The translations under genes and the position numbers were made by a program. The notes under the pieces are model-generated. The model saw only the letters and a program-made list of their open reading frames with translations, made no database searches and had not been told where the DNA came from. Below are positions 7,997 through 15,285 of a stretch of 37,720 nucleotides of DNA, in pieces. This DNA comes from Acidaminococcus sp. (GTDB lineage Bacteria > Bacillota > Negativicutes > Acidaminococcales > Acidaminococcaceae). Each line of letters begins with the position of its first letter. The first letter of the stretch is position 1. The stretch covers positions 1 to 37,720 of the forward strand of contig DXYB01000016.1 in the NCBI GenBank assembly GCA_019416065.1, written 5' to 3'.

Positions 7997-9004
7997 ATGG
8001 TAAAAATCATGGATTGTACCCTGCGGGATGGGGCCAATGTAGTGGGCAAAGGTTTTCCGGCGGATTTGACGGCGGGGATGTTAAAAGCCCTGGTAGATGC
8101 CAACGTGGATTATGTTGAAATGGGTAACGCCGGCGGCATCGGGGCGTATGAAGTGGCAGGATTTACCAAGGCAGAAACAGATGCCACCTATCTGGAGCTC
8201 ATGCAGCCTTATAAAGCGCTACACAAAATCGGGATGTTCCTGAATGCTAAACGCTACCGGGAAAACTACGTGGACCTGGGCGCAGAAAAAGGACTGGCCT
8301 TTTTGCGGGTGGGCGTGGACGCTGACGAGGCTAAACTGGCGGTAGAACCGATTCATGCTATAAAAAAACGGGGCGTTAAAGCCTTTTATTCTGCTATGAA
8401 AGCCTATCTGGTGACACCGGAGGAATTGGCAGAATCGGCGAAAATGCTGGAAGCAGAAGGCCTGGATGAATTTACCGTCATGGATTCTGCCGGGTGCATG
8501 TTGCCGGAGGAAGTATCCCGCACTGTGGAACTACTGAAAAAAGCAGTCCAGATCCCTGTGGCGTTCCATTGCCATAACAATCTGGCACTCTCCGCTGCCA
8601 ATGCCCTGGCTGCCTATAATGCAGGGGTGGATATTTTGGACGGCGGCCTGATGGGCATGGCACGCAGCGCCGGTAATCTGCCTACGGAAGCAGGTATTGC
8701 TCTGTTGCAAAAATATGGGGAAGCAGGTTATGTGAATTTGTTTGGTCTTTTGGAATACCTTGCTGATGAATTGGGGCCGCAGATGAAGGAACGGTACGAT
8801 TATCATAACCCCATCACTCCTTTTGATCTGGTGCTAGGCATGACGGGACTTCATTCTTCCAAGGGAAAACTGTTTAAACAGGTAGCGGCAGATACCGGGG
8901 TGAACTTATACCAATTGATGGTGCATGTGGGAAAAATCGATCGTAAAAATCCCAGTGAAGCCTTGATCCGGAAAGAAGCAGAAACATTGAAGGAGGGCAA
9001 ATAG
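7997..9004 (+). CDS. DRE-TIM metallolyase, 4-hydroxy-2-oxovalerate aldolase-like
   Basis: The 335-residue protein is an HMGL-like (PF00682) TIM barrel. The signature start DCTLRDGAN (D6, R10, D11) and the metal-binding H191-x-H193 (FHCHNN) are present, as expected for aldolases, HMG-CoA lyase and Claisen-type synthases. Length and the N-terminal TLRDGAN are closest to 4-hydroxy-2-oxoacid aldolases (MhpE/DmpG type), which split 4-hydroxy-2-oxoacids to pyruvate plus an aldehyde. However, no acetaldehyde dehydrogenase partner is nearby, so the true substrate is open. AAGAAGG precedes the ATG at good spacing. The next gene starts directly after the stop codon, so the two are translationally coupled. 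Confidence 0.8.
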   Translation: MVKIMDCTLRDGANVVGKGFPADLTAGMLKALVDANVDYVEMGNAGGIGAYEVAGFTKAETDATYLELMQPYKALHKIGMFLNAKRYRENYVDLGAEKGLAFLRVGVDADEAKLAVEPIHAIKKRGVKAFYSAMKAYLVTPEELAESAKMLEAEGLDEFTVMDSAGCMLPEEVSRTVELLKKAVQIPVAFHCHNNLALSAANALAAYNAGVDILDGGLMGMARSAGNLPTEAGIALLQKYGEAGYVNLFGLLEYLADELGPQMKERYDYHNPITPFDLVLGMTGLHSSKGKLFKQVAADTGVNLYQLMVHVGKIDRKNPSEALIRKEAETLKEGK

Positions 9005-9961
9005 ATGCTTGACGTATTGCTAGCCGGACCGTATCCGGCAGGAACACTAGAACGGTTACAAGAAGCTGTCAAAGATGCCGGGATCACGGTACGGCAGGTA
9101 GTCACCGAAGAAGAATTTGCCAAAGAACATGATGTGGATGCCATTATTCTCCGTGTCTTAAAAATGCCAACAAACGTTGTACAACGGTTTTCTTCCCGGC
9201 TGGAACTGATCATGCGCTGGGGTGTGGGGTATGATATGGTGGATATCAAAACCGCACGCAAGCAAGGCGTTGCGGTGTGCAATACGCCGGGGGCCAACGC
9301 CTATGCCGTCAGCGAGTTGGCTATTCTATTGATGCTTGCCGTGGGAAGAAAACTGATCTGCCACGAACGAAAATTGCAAGAGGGGGTGTGGAGCCGGGAG
9401 CTATTTACGGCTCAGTCCAGGACGCTGCATCACAAAACCGTGGGGATTGTGGGCGGTGGCAACATAGGCCGCCAGGTAGCATTAAAAGCCCAAGCCTTCG
9501 GGGCGACGACCCAATACTATGATCCATTCCGCTTAAAACCGGACATGGAAGCGCAGTTTCATTTGACGTATGTGCCCTATGAGGAACTGTTAAAAACCAG
9601 TGATGTCATCACCTACCACGTACCGCTCAACGAAGCGACCCATTATATGCTGAACAAAGATACTATAAAGACGGTGAAACCGGGGGCTATTGTCATCAAT
9701 ACGTCCCACGGGGGCATTGTGGAAGAAGCGGCAGTACTTGCGGCGGTGCAATCGGGGAAACTATCCGGCGCGGGTCTGGACTGCACAGAGGACACCCCGA
9801 TTCATATGGATAGTCCCTTGCTTAAAGAACCTAACATCGTGGTGACTCCCCATATTGGCGGCACTGCCAATGATATGGCTGATGCCATTGTCCCCATGAT
9901 CGTGGAAAATCTAAAGCGTTTGGCAGCAGGTGAACCATTGCAATTTGTTGTCAATGGATAA
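9005..9961 (+). CDS. D-2-hydroxyacid dehydrogenase-family protein with altered active site
   Basis: The 318-residue protein has the D-isomer-specific 2-hydroxyacid dehydrogenase fold: a substrate domain, then a Rossmann motif VGIVGGGNIG (G150, G152, G155), then the catalytic region. Two residues normally required for catalysis are changed. The usual NT(S/A)RG motif reads NTSHGG, putting His235 in place of the catalytic Arg. The xEP glutamate that orients the catalytic His is Thr264 (GLDCTEDTP). The catalytic His itself is kept (TPHIGG, H283). It may act on an unusual substrate, have another activity, or be non-catalytic. The start ATG immediately follows the aldolase-like stop with GGAGGGC upstream, so it is in the same operon. 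Confidence 0.85.
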   Translation: MLDVLLAGPYPAGTLERLQEAVKDAGITVRQVVTEEEFAKEHDVDAIILRVLKMPTNVVQRFSSRLELIMRWGVGYDMVDIKTARKQGVAVCNTPGANAYAVSELAILLMLAVGRKLICHERKLQEGVWSRELFTAQSRTLHHKTVGIVGGGNIGRQVALKAQAFGATTQYYDPFRLKPDMEAQFHLTYVPYEELLKTSDVITYHVPLNEATHYMLNKDTIKTVKPGAIVINTSHGGIVEEAAVLAAVQSGKLSGAGLDCTEDTPIHMDSPLLKEPNIVVTPHIGGTANDMADAIVPMIVENLKRLAAGEPLQFVVNG

Positions 9962-9995
9962 CTGCCGGATCCCAACAAAATAAGGAAACACATAG

Positions 9996-10041
9996 AGACA
10001 TTCGTTATTGGCTATTGCCACGATAACAGATGTCTTTTTTT
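9996..10041 (+). terminator. Rho-independent terminator of the aldolase-dehydrogenase operon
   Basis: AGACAT (9996-10001) pairs with ATGTCT (10030-10035), an inner GTTAT/ATAAC adds to the stem, and a T-tract runs from 10035 to 10041. Confidence 0.75.
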
Positions 10042-10081
10042 AAAAAAGATGCGTGCAAAATAGTACAAATAGACGCAATTA

Positions 10082-10093
10082 TGTTATAATAAC
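10082..10093 (+). promoter_or_regulatory. Promoter and probable operator of the toxin-antitoxin pair
   Basis: An extended -10 (TG, then TATAAT at 10085-10090) overlaps the odd palindrome GTTAT-A-ATAAC (10083-10093), placed 17 bases before the antitoxin ATG. RelB/DinJ-type antitoxins usually repress their own promoter, so the palindrome is a sensible operator. No good -35 is seen. Confidence 0.5.
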
Positions 10094-10109
10094 GAATGGG
10101 GGTGGCAGT

Positions 10110-10379
10110 ATGGAAACGACCAATATGAATATTCGTATGGATAAAACCGTAAAAGAACAAGCAGAAGCAATTTTTTCACAGTTAGGCCTTACTATGACCA
10201 CAGCGGTCAATTTGTTTTTGCGGTCCGCCATTCGGGAAAACGGAATTCCTTTTTCGTTAAAACTAACGCCCAATGCAACCACAGAAGCTGCCATTGCAGA
10301 AGGACGGAGAATTGCTGGCGATCCCACCGTTAAGGGGTATAAAGATATGAACGCATTACGAAAGGCGCTGGATGTATGA
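10110..10379 (+). CDS. dinJ: RelB/DinJ-family antitoxin
   Basis: The 89-residue protein begins with a ribbon-helix-helix type segment (NMNIRMDKTVKEQAEAIF, then LGLTMTTAVNLFLR), the hallmark of DinJ-type antitoxins. It should bind the operator and neutralise the toxin encoded next. I use the ATG at 10110 because GGGGGTGG lies just upstream and the promoter -10 lies at 10085-10090; longer in-frame starts would fall upstream of the promoter. The stop codon overlaps the toxin start (ATGA), the standard toxin-antitoxin arrangement. The pair lies between metabolic genes with its own promoter. Confidence 0.9.
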   Translation: METTNMNIRMDKTVKEQAEAIFSQLGLTMTTAVNLFLRSAIRENGIPFSLKLTPNATTEAAIAEGRRIAGDPTVKGYKDMNALRKALDV

Positions 10380-10660
10380 CGAAATACGAAGTCAAGTTTA
10401 CCAGCCAATTTAAACGAGACCTGAAGAAGGCACAAAAACAGCATAAAGATCTGGACAAGCTATTTGCGGTTATTGAAGTATTGGCTGACGGGCTTGCCCT
10501 GGATTCTTCCTACAAAGATCATGAGCTAACCGGCAACTATAAGGGAGTACGGGAATGCCATGTAGAACCGGATTGGGTATTGCTGTATGAACTGCAGAAT
10601 CAGATTATGGTGCTATTGGTGTATCGTATCGGCGGCCATGGGACAGTGTTCAAAATGTAA
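10376..10660 (+). CDS. yafQ: YafQ-family mRNA interferase toxin
   Basis: The 94-residue RelE/YafQ fold protein is predicted to cut mRNA on the ribosome. Residues that match the catalytic set of E. coli YafQ are in place: H49 (DHELTG), H62 (ECHVEPDW), D66 and H88 (GGHGTVF). The ECHVEPDW block is the family signature, so the toxin looks intact. Its ATG overlaps the antitoxin stop by four bases. A strong promoter for the tannase gene starts eight bases after the toxin stop. Confidence 0.92.
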   Translation: MTKYEVKFTSQFKRDLKKAQKQHKDLDKLFAVIEVLADGLALDSSYKDHELTGNYKGVRECHVEPDWVLLYELQNQIMVLLVYRIGGHGTVFKM

Positions 10661-10667
10661 AAGTTAC

Positions 10668-10696
10668 TTGTATGTAGTGGCCATGTTTGCTACAAT
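10668..10696 (+). promoter_or_regulatory. Promoter of the tannase gene
   Basis: TTGTAT (10668-10673) and TACAAT (10691-10696) are separated by 17 bp, and the -10 is extended by a TG. Transcription starting near 10703 would leave an 84-base leader containing a strong hairpin. Confidence 0.6.
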
Positions 10697-10728
10697 AGGG
10701 CTACGAGAAATTGCGTGCTATCACGTAC

Positions 10729-10759
10729 AGAAGACCCGGAGAGAGACTCCGGGTCTTCT
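10729..10759 (+). promoter_or_regulatory. 12-bp leader hairpin upstream of the tannase gene
   Basis: AGAAGACCCGGA (10729-10740) and TCCGGGTCTTCT (10748-10759) pair perfectly around a 7-base loop, between the promoter and the ribosome site. No T-tract follows (gtggta), so it is a weak intrinsic terminator at best. It could stabilise the 5' end of the tannase mRNA or serve as a stop for the toxin-antitoxin transcript. Confidence 0.5.
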
Positions 10760-10786
10760 GTGGTATTTGCAGGAAAGGGTGAGCGT

Positions 10787-12388
10787 ATGTCCATGAAACG
10801 AAAAATAATCGGGTCACTTTTAACGGGGATGTTGATATTGCCAGGAGCAGTCTATGCTGCGCAAGGGACCCAAATAACAGAGCTAGCTGTGACAATGAGC
10901 GCTGCAGCAGACTCCGGACAAAAAGCAGAACAAAAAGTTTATAGTCTCTCGTTTAATCCAAAGAACTACACCCGGCAGACGTTATCCTATAACGGAAAAA
11001 CCGTTGCGTTTCGCGCTTATGAAAATATTCCCTACGTGGCGCGGCCTGTGGCGGTGGACCGGCAATCCATGAACATCTATATCCCGGAGGCCTATTTCCA
11101 AAAGGACGGGATCATAAACGGATATACGGCGAAAACAGCGCCGATTTTTCTACCTAACGGGGTAGGCGGCTATATGCCAGGAGATAGCAAAGTTCCCAGT
11201 GAAAAAGACCGCATGAGTGGCGGCGCCAACGCCTCTTTGGTGGCGTTATCCAAAGGGTACGTGGTGGCGGCTCCTGCCATCCGGGGCAGAACGACGCAAA
11301 ATGAAAACGGCGTCTATGTAGGCAAAGCACCGGCACTGATTGTGGACTATAAGGCTGCCGTGCGCTATTTGCGGCACAACAAAAAGCAGTTGCCAGCCGG
11401 AGATACGGATAAGATTATCTCCAATGGGACCAGCGCCGGCGGAGCACTCTCCGTTCTTTTGGGGGCTACCGGCAACAGCAAGGATTACGAACCTTATTTG
11501 CAAGCATTGGGAGCGGCCAAAGAACGGGATGATATTTTTGCTGCCAGCGTGTATTGCCCCATCACCAATCTGGAACACGCGGATATGGCCTATGAGTGGA
11601 TGTTTAATGGGGTGAATGAAGCCTATCAGCAAACAGGCCGCATGATGCCAACCCTGTCGAGCCAGGAGACCGTTACGGATCGCCCGGCGGATGCTCCGAC
11701 AGAGACCCAGCAGGCCACCAAAATGACCTGGGAGCAGCAGGTCGCCTCTACGGCGCTGAAAAAACAATTTCCTGCCTATGTAAACAGCCTGAAACTGGAA
11801 GACCGTAAAGGGAATAGACTCTGGCTGGACGGAGCCGGAAATGGTCCCTTTGCAACCTATATCAAGTCCGTGTATCTTAAAAGCGTGCAAAGCGCTCTGG
11901 ATCAGGGAGCGGACCTGGATGGTGCGGACTGGTTCACAGTAAAAGATGGCAAAGCGGTGGATATGAACTTTGCAAAATATGCAGCCTGGGCTACCCGGCT
12001 CAAAGCAACCCCTGCCTTTGATAAATTTGATCTGAGCAGTGGAGAAAACGATGAGTTTGGGGATAGCGCCAATACGCCCAAGCATTTTACCGCCTTTTCT
12101 GCCCTACGGGATACTAGCCGGGGTGCCAGTGCCGATCCTGCCGTTATTCGGATGCTGAATCCCATGGACTATATCGGGGCCCGTGGAGTAAAAACTGCCA
12201 AATACTGGCGGATTCGTCATGGAGCCAAGGATCGGGATACTTGTCTAGCGATTCCGGCCATGGTTGCCTTGAAACTGCAAAATAGCCGGAAAAAGGTGGA
12301 TTTTGCTGCGCCCTGGGGCTATGGGCATGCCGGGGACTACGATCTGGATGCGCTGTTTGCCTGGATGGATGGAATCTGCAAAAAATAA
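10787..12388 (+). CDS. Secreted subtype B tannase (tannin acylhydrolase)
   Basis: The 533-residue alpha/beta hydrolase is predicted to release gallate from gallotannins and galloyl esters. A signal peptide is clear: MSMKRK, a hydrophobic stretch, and a cleavage site near AVYA-AQ. The nucleophile motif is GTSAGG with Ser216. The acid is in KDRD (Asp482 or 484) and the base in GHAGDY (His514). The 32-residue gap from acid to base and the sequence around these motifs match what I recall of the Lactobacillus plantarum tannase (Ser163/Asp419/His451). I chose the ATG at 10787 because AAAGGG precedes it and the signal peptide starts there; the longer GTG reading would cross the leader hairpin. No gallate decarboxylase gene is nearby, so the gallate fate is not shown here. 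Confidence 0.85.
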   Translation: MSMKRKIIGSLLTGMLILPGAVYAAQGTQITELAVTMSAAADSGQKAEQKVYSLSFNPKNYTRQTLSYNGKTVAFRAYENIPYVARPVAVDRQSMNIYIPEAYFQKDGIINGYTAKTAPIFLPNGVGGYMPGDSKVPSEKDRMSGGANASLVALSKGYVVAAPAIRGRTTQNENGVYVGKAPALIVDYKAAVRYLRHNKKQLPAGDTDKIISNGTSAGGALSVLLGATGNSKDYEPYLQALGAAKERDDIFAASVYCPITNLEHADMAYEWMFNGVNEAYQQTGRMMPTLSSQETVTDRPADAPTETQQATKMTWEQQVASTALKKQFPAYVNSLKLEDRKGNRLWLDGAGNGPFATYIKSVYLKSVQSALDQGADLDGADWFTVKDGKAVDMNFAKYAAWATRLKATPAFDKFDLSSGENDEFGDSANTPKHFTAFSALRDTSRGASADPAVIRMLNPMDYIGARGVKTAKYWRIRHGAKDRDTCLAIPAMVALKLQNSRKKVDFAAPWGYGHAGDYDLDALFAWMDGICKK

Positions 12389-12436
12389 AAAACCAACAAA
12401 AAATATTTGTCTAAAAGAAAAATATTACCTGTTAGA

Positions 12437-12461
12437 TTTTGTTGACAAAAAGCAGTATGAT
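12437..12461 (+). promoter_or_regulatory. Possible promoter or operator of the second hydroxyacid dehydrogenase
   Basis: TTTTGT-tg-ACAAAA (12437-12450) is a short dyad that includes TTGACA, and TATGAT follows at 12456-12461. The spacing between TTGACA and TATGAT is too short for one promoter, so the exact elements are unclear. I see no gene in 12389-12528. Confidence 0.3.
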
Positions 12462-12528
12462 ACACCTGCAAGATGAAAAAAAGAACAAGATGGACTTGTA
12501 ATCGCTTTTCTTTAAGGAGGCAAATAGT

Positions 12529-13557
12529 ATGGGGTGGAAAATTTTATTACCGCAGGAAATTATGGAAGAAGGCCGGGAACTTTTGGAAAGCCACGGCCAT
12601 ACCCTGATTAAAGGGCGGGGCTTTGAAACGAAGGATGTACTGGAGGATTTCAAAGCCTATCAACCGGATGCCATGATCGTTCGGATCACCCCCATTACCC
12701 GGGAAGTCATTGAATCCAATCCTAATTTGAAGGTGATTGCTCGCCATGGCGCTGGTTTTGATGCGCTGGATGTAAAAGCCTGCCATGACAACGGTGTACA
12801 AGCGTTGTATGCACCGGTTGCTAACTCTACTTCTGTAGCAGAAACGGCTATGCTTTTACTGTTGGAATGCAGCCGGAACGTCACAGTGCTGCACAAAACC
12901 TGGGTAACGGATTTCTACAAAGCCAAGCTGAAGGTACGGAAAAATACCCTTAATGGCAAAACCGTGGGCATTATAGGCTGCGGCAATATCGGCAGCCGGC
13001 TGGCCAAACGGGCGCTTGCCATGGAAATGAACGTGCTGGCCTATGATCCCTACAAACCGGCCAAGGATTTCCCCGACGGCGTAGAAGTGGTTCGCGATCT
13101 GGATCGGATCTTTAAAGAAAGTGATTATGTGTCCCTCCATTGTCCCAATACGCCGGTAACCCGGAACATGGTGAACAAGGAAACCCTGGCCAAAATGAAA
13201 CCCACCGCCTTTTTGATCAACACGGCCCGGGGTGCACTGGTGGTAGAAGAAGATCTGTACGAAGCTTGCAAAAATGGTGTAATCGCCGGCGCCGGACTGG
13301 ATGCGATCCGGCAAGAACCTGTGGATCCCAAAAATCCGCTACTCACGCTGGATAACGTAATCATCTATCCCCATATCGGCGGCAATACCACAGAAGCAGC
13401 ACATCGGGCTTCCTACTTCTCCGCCATGGGTATTGAAGAAGTGTACGAAGGTAAACAGCCGACTTGGCCCATTCACGATGTGGATTACGCAACAGCTAAA
13501 ACTTACACCGATACCAAGAAACCGGACAAAAAACCGGCGGGTATGTTTGACTTCTGA
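12529..13557 (+). CDS. D-isomer-specific 2-hydroxyacid dehydrogenase
   Basis: The 342-residue NAD-dependent dehydrogenase is predicted to reduce a 2-oxoacid to the D-hydroxyacid or to run in reverse. All catalytic positions are intact: NTARG (Arg234), RQEP (Glu263) and PHIGG (His282). The Rossmann motif is GIIGCGNIGS. The last 30 residues form a polar Lys/Asp-rich tail beyond the usual family end. AAGGAGG is ideally placed before the ATG. It is distinct from the altered copy at 9005. The substrate (phosphoglycerate, lactate-like or branched 2-oxoacid) cannot be fixed from sequence. The gene has its own upstream region and its own terminator, so it is probably transcribed alone. Confidence 0.88.
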   Translation: MGWKILLPQEIMEEGRELLESHGHTLIKGRGFETKDVLEDFKAYQPDAMIVRITPITREVIESNPNLKVIARHGAGFDALDVKACHDNGVQALYAPVANSTSVAETAMLLLLECSRNVTVLHKTWVTDFYKAKLKVRKNTLNGKTVGIIGCGNIGSRLAKRALAMEMNVLAYDPYKPAKDFPDGVEVVRDLDRIFKESDYVSLHCPNTPVTRNMVNKETLAKMKPTAFLINTARGALVVEEDLYEACKNGVIAGAGLDAIRQEPVDPKNPLLTLDNVIIYPHIGGNTTEAAHRASYFSAMGIEEVYEGKQPTWPIHDVDYATAKTYTDTKKPDKKPAGMFDF

Positions 13558-13604
13558 TTTTGGGCGCCATGCCCTCCTATATAACCCTTACAACCATAAA
13601 AAGA

Positions 13605-13638
13605 ACGCCTCTGCTTTCTGATGAAGCAGGGGTGTTTT
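13605..13638 (+). terminator. Rho-independent terminator after the dehydrogenase gene
   Basis: ACGCCTCTGCTT (13605-13616) pairs with AAGCAGGGGTGT (13624-13635), counting two G-U pairs, around a 7-base loop. TTTT follows. Confidence 0.65.
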
Positions 13639-13736
13639 GCATGTTGTTTTAGGAATGGTAAGAGTTTTACCCTGTATAGTTGATACTCTATAGAAAACTC
13701 CCCAAAGCCACTATTATAGTTACGAGCTTGGTTCTA

Positions 13737-13766
13737 TTGCCTAAAATGCCCGTTTTGCCGTAGAAT
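13737..13766 (+). promoter_or_regulatory. Promoter of the MATE exporter gene
   Basis: TTGCCT (13737-13742) and TAGAAT (13761-13766) are 18 bp apart, 46 bases before the start codon. An upstream segment (13672-13692) has imperfect CTATAG-type repeats that could bind a regulator. Confidence 0.45.
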
Positions 13767-13811
13767 AGTAGTCAATAGTAGCAGATTCTGGAAAGGACAG
13801 GTTAGGCAAAG

Positions 13812-15176
13812 GTGCTGGAACCCAAAGAAACCTTTTTTGTCAGAGAAAAGAGCTTTTATAAGCAATGGTTGTCCCTAATGCTGTTTTTGGCGCTACAGAA
13901 TATGATTGCCTACAGCGTCAACATGGCGGACAATGTGATGCTGGGGAGCTACAGCCAGTCAGTATTATCCGGAGCAGCGATTGTGAACCAGCTGTTTTTC
14001 GTGGTTCAGATTTTTGCCAATGCCCTAGGGGAAGGCATTGTGGTGCTTGGGTCCCAGTATTGGGGAAAGAAAAAATTGTCTCCCATCCGCCAATGTATCG
14101 GTATCGGGATGAAAACGGGGCTGTTTCTCAGCCTTTGTTTGGTGGCGTTGTGTGCGACGCAGTCCGGGCCATTATTGGGGCTATTTACAGCGGATACACA
14201 GATTCTTGTGGAAGCACAAAAATACCTAGAGATTATCCAACTGACATTTCCTTTCTTTGTCGTGTCCACGATTCTCTATGCGGGATTACGCGCTGTAGCT
14301 CTTGTCCGCATTGCTTTTTATACGTCCATTGTTTCCTTGGGGATCAATGTCATTTGTAATTATCTTTTGATCTATGGGAATATGGGGTGCCCTGAGCTGG
14401 GAATCCAAGGGGCAGCCATAGGGACGTTGATTGCAAGAATTGTGGAGCTGGGTATGATTCTGCTCTATGTTTTCCGGGATCGGCGTCTTAGCCTCTTTTC
14501 AGAAAATATTTTCAAACGAGATCCAGACCTGGAAAAAGACTATCTTCGTGTGGATGCGCCCATCCTAGGAGCACAGCTGCTGTGGGCCTTGGCGACGCCG
14601 ATCCAGACTGCTATTTTGGGGCACTTATCTTCTGATGCCATTGCGGCCAATTCTGTTTCCACTACGTTTTACCAGTATCTCAAGGTCATTGTACAGGCCA
14701 TGGCTTCTGCTTCTGCCGTCATGATGGGACGGGCAGTTGGGTATGGAGATTGGTTGCGAATTCGGGAAGAAGGACGTACCATTTCCGGCCTTTCCGTGGC
14801 AGCAGGCCTTATTTTAGGTGGCGGGTTATATCTGCTAAGAAGTCCTTTGCTCTCCCTGTATGAGCTTAATCCCACAGCTATGGATCTTTCCAACCAGTTC
14901 CTTCTTGTGATGAGTGTGGTGATGGTAGGTATGTCCTATCAGATGTGTGTCAGCGTAGGCGTTATCCGGGGCGGCGGAGATACCTTGTTTGGATTTATCA
15001 TGAATATGGTCAGCACCTGGCTGATTGTAATGCCCTTATCCTTTTTAGGCGCCTTTGTGTGGCAACTCCCCGTTGTCCAGGTCGTTATCCTCCTCCAAGC
15101 GGACCAAGTATTTAAAGTCATTCCTGTCTTTTTCTGGTACTCCAACTATCGTTGGGTGAAGAAACTGGCGAAGTGA
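13812..15176 (+). CDS. MATE-family multidrug/metabolite exporter
   Basis: The 454-residue membrane protein has about 12 hydrophobic segments in two similar halves, as in MatE (PF01554) exporters. Family-like stretches are visible: NMADNVMLG in the first helices, AGLRAV and GIQGAAIGT in the middle and GVIRGGGDT in the second half. It probably exports cationic drugs or metabolites in exchange for sodium or protons. The start is a GTG at 13812, since no in-frame ATG exists before the first helix; the ribosome site (AGGACAGG at about 13794) is farther than ideal, so the start is less certain. It is flanked by its own promoter and an unrelated CoA-transferase gene. Confidence 0.88.
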   Translation: MLEPKETFFVREKSFYKQWLSLMLFLALQNMIAYSVNMADNVMLGSYSQSVLSGAAIVNQLFFVVQIFANALGEGIVVLGSQYWGKKKLSPIRQCIGIGMKTGLFLSLCLVALCATQSGPLLGLFTADTQILVEAQKYLEIIQLTFPFFVVSTILYAGLRAVALVRIAFYTSIVSLGINVICNYLLIYGNMGCPELGIQGAAIGTLIARIVELGMILLYVFRDRRLSLFSENIFKRDPDLEKDYLRVDAPILGAQLLWALATPIQTAILGHLSSDAIAANSVSTTFYQYLKVIVQAMASASAVMMGRAVGYGDWLRIREEGRTISGLSVAAGLILGGGLYLLRSPLLSLYELNPTAMDLSNQFLLVMSVVMVGMSYQMCVSVGVIRGGGDTLFGFIMNMVSTWLIVMPLSFLGAFVWQLPVVQVVILLQADQVFKVIPVFFWYSNYRWVKKLAK

Positions 15177-15285
15177 GGGGGATGGCGAGAAACTCTACAA
15201 AATATTCTTTTTTCATGAACGGTGGGGCTAGAATAGTTCACTTTTATAGTAGCGTCTACACAACAATTAGGGAAGGAGAAACGCA

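Noticed and set aside
7997..9961. The aldolase-like/dehydrogenase-like pair as the meta-cleavage aldolase plus acetaldehyde dehydrogenase (DmpG/DmpF)
   Set aside because: The second protein is a D-2-hydroxyacid dehydrogenase fold, not an acylating aldehyde dehydrogenase.
11246..12085. A 279-codon minus-strand open frame opposite the tannase gene
   Set aside because: The plus strand encodes a complete tannase with catalytic triad and signal peptide, and the antisense product shows no family features.
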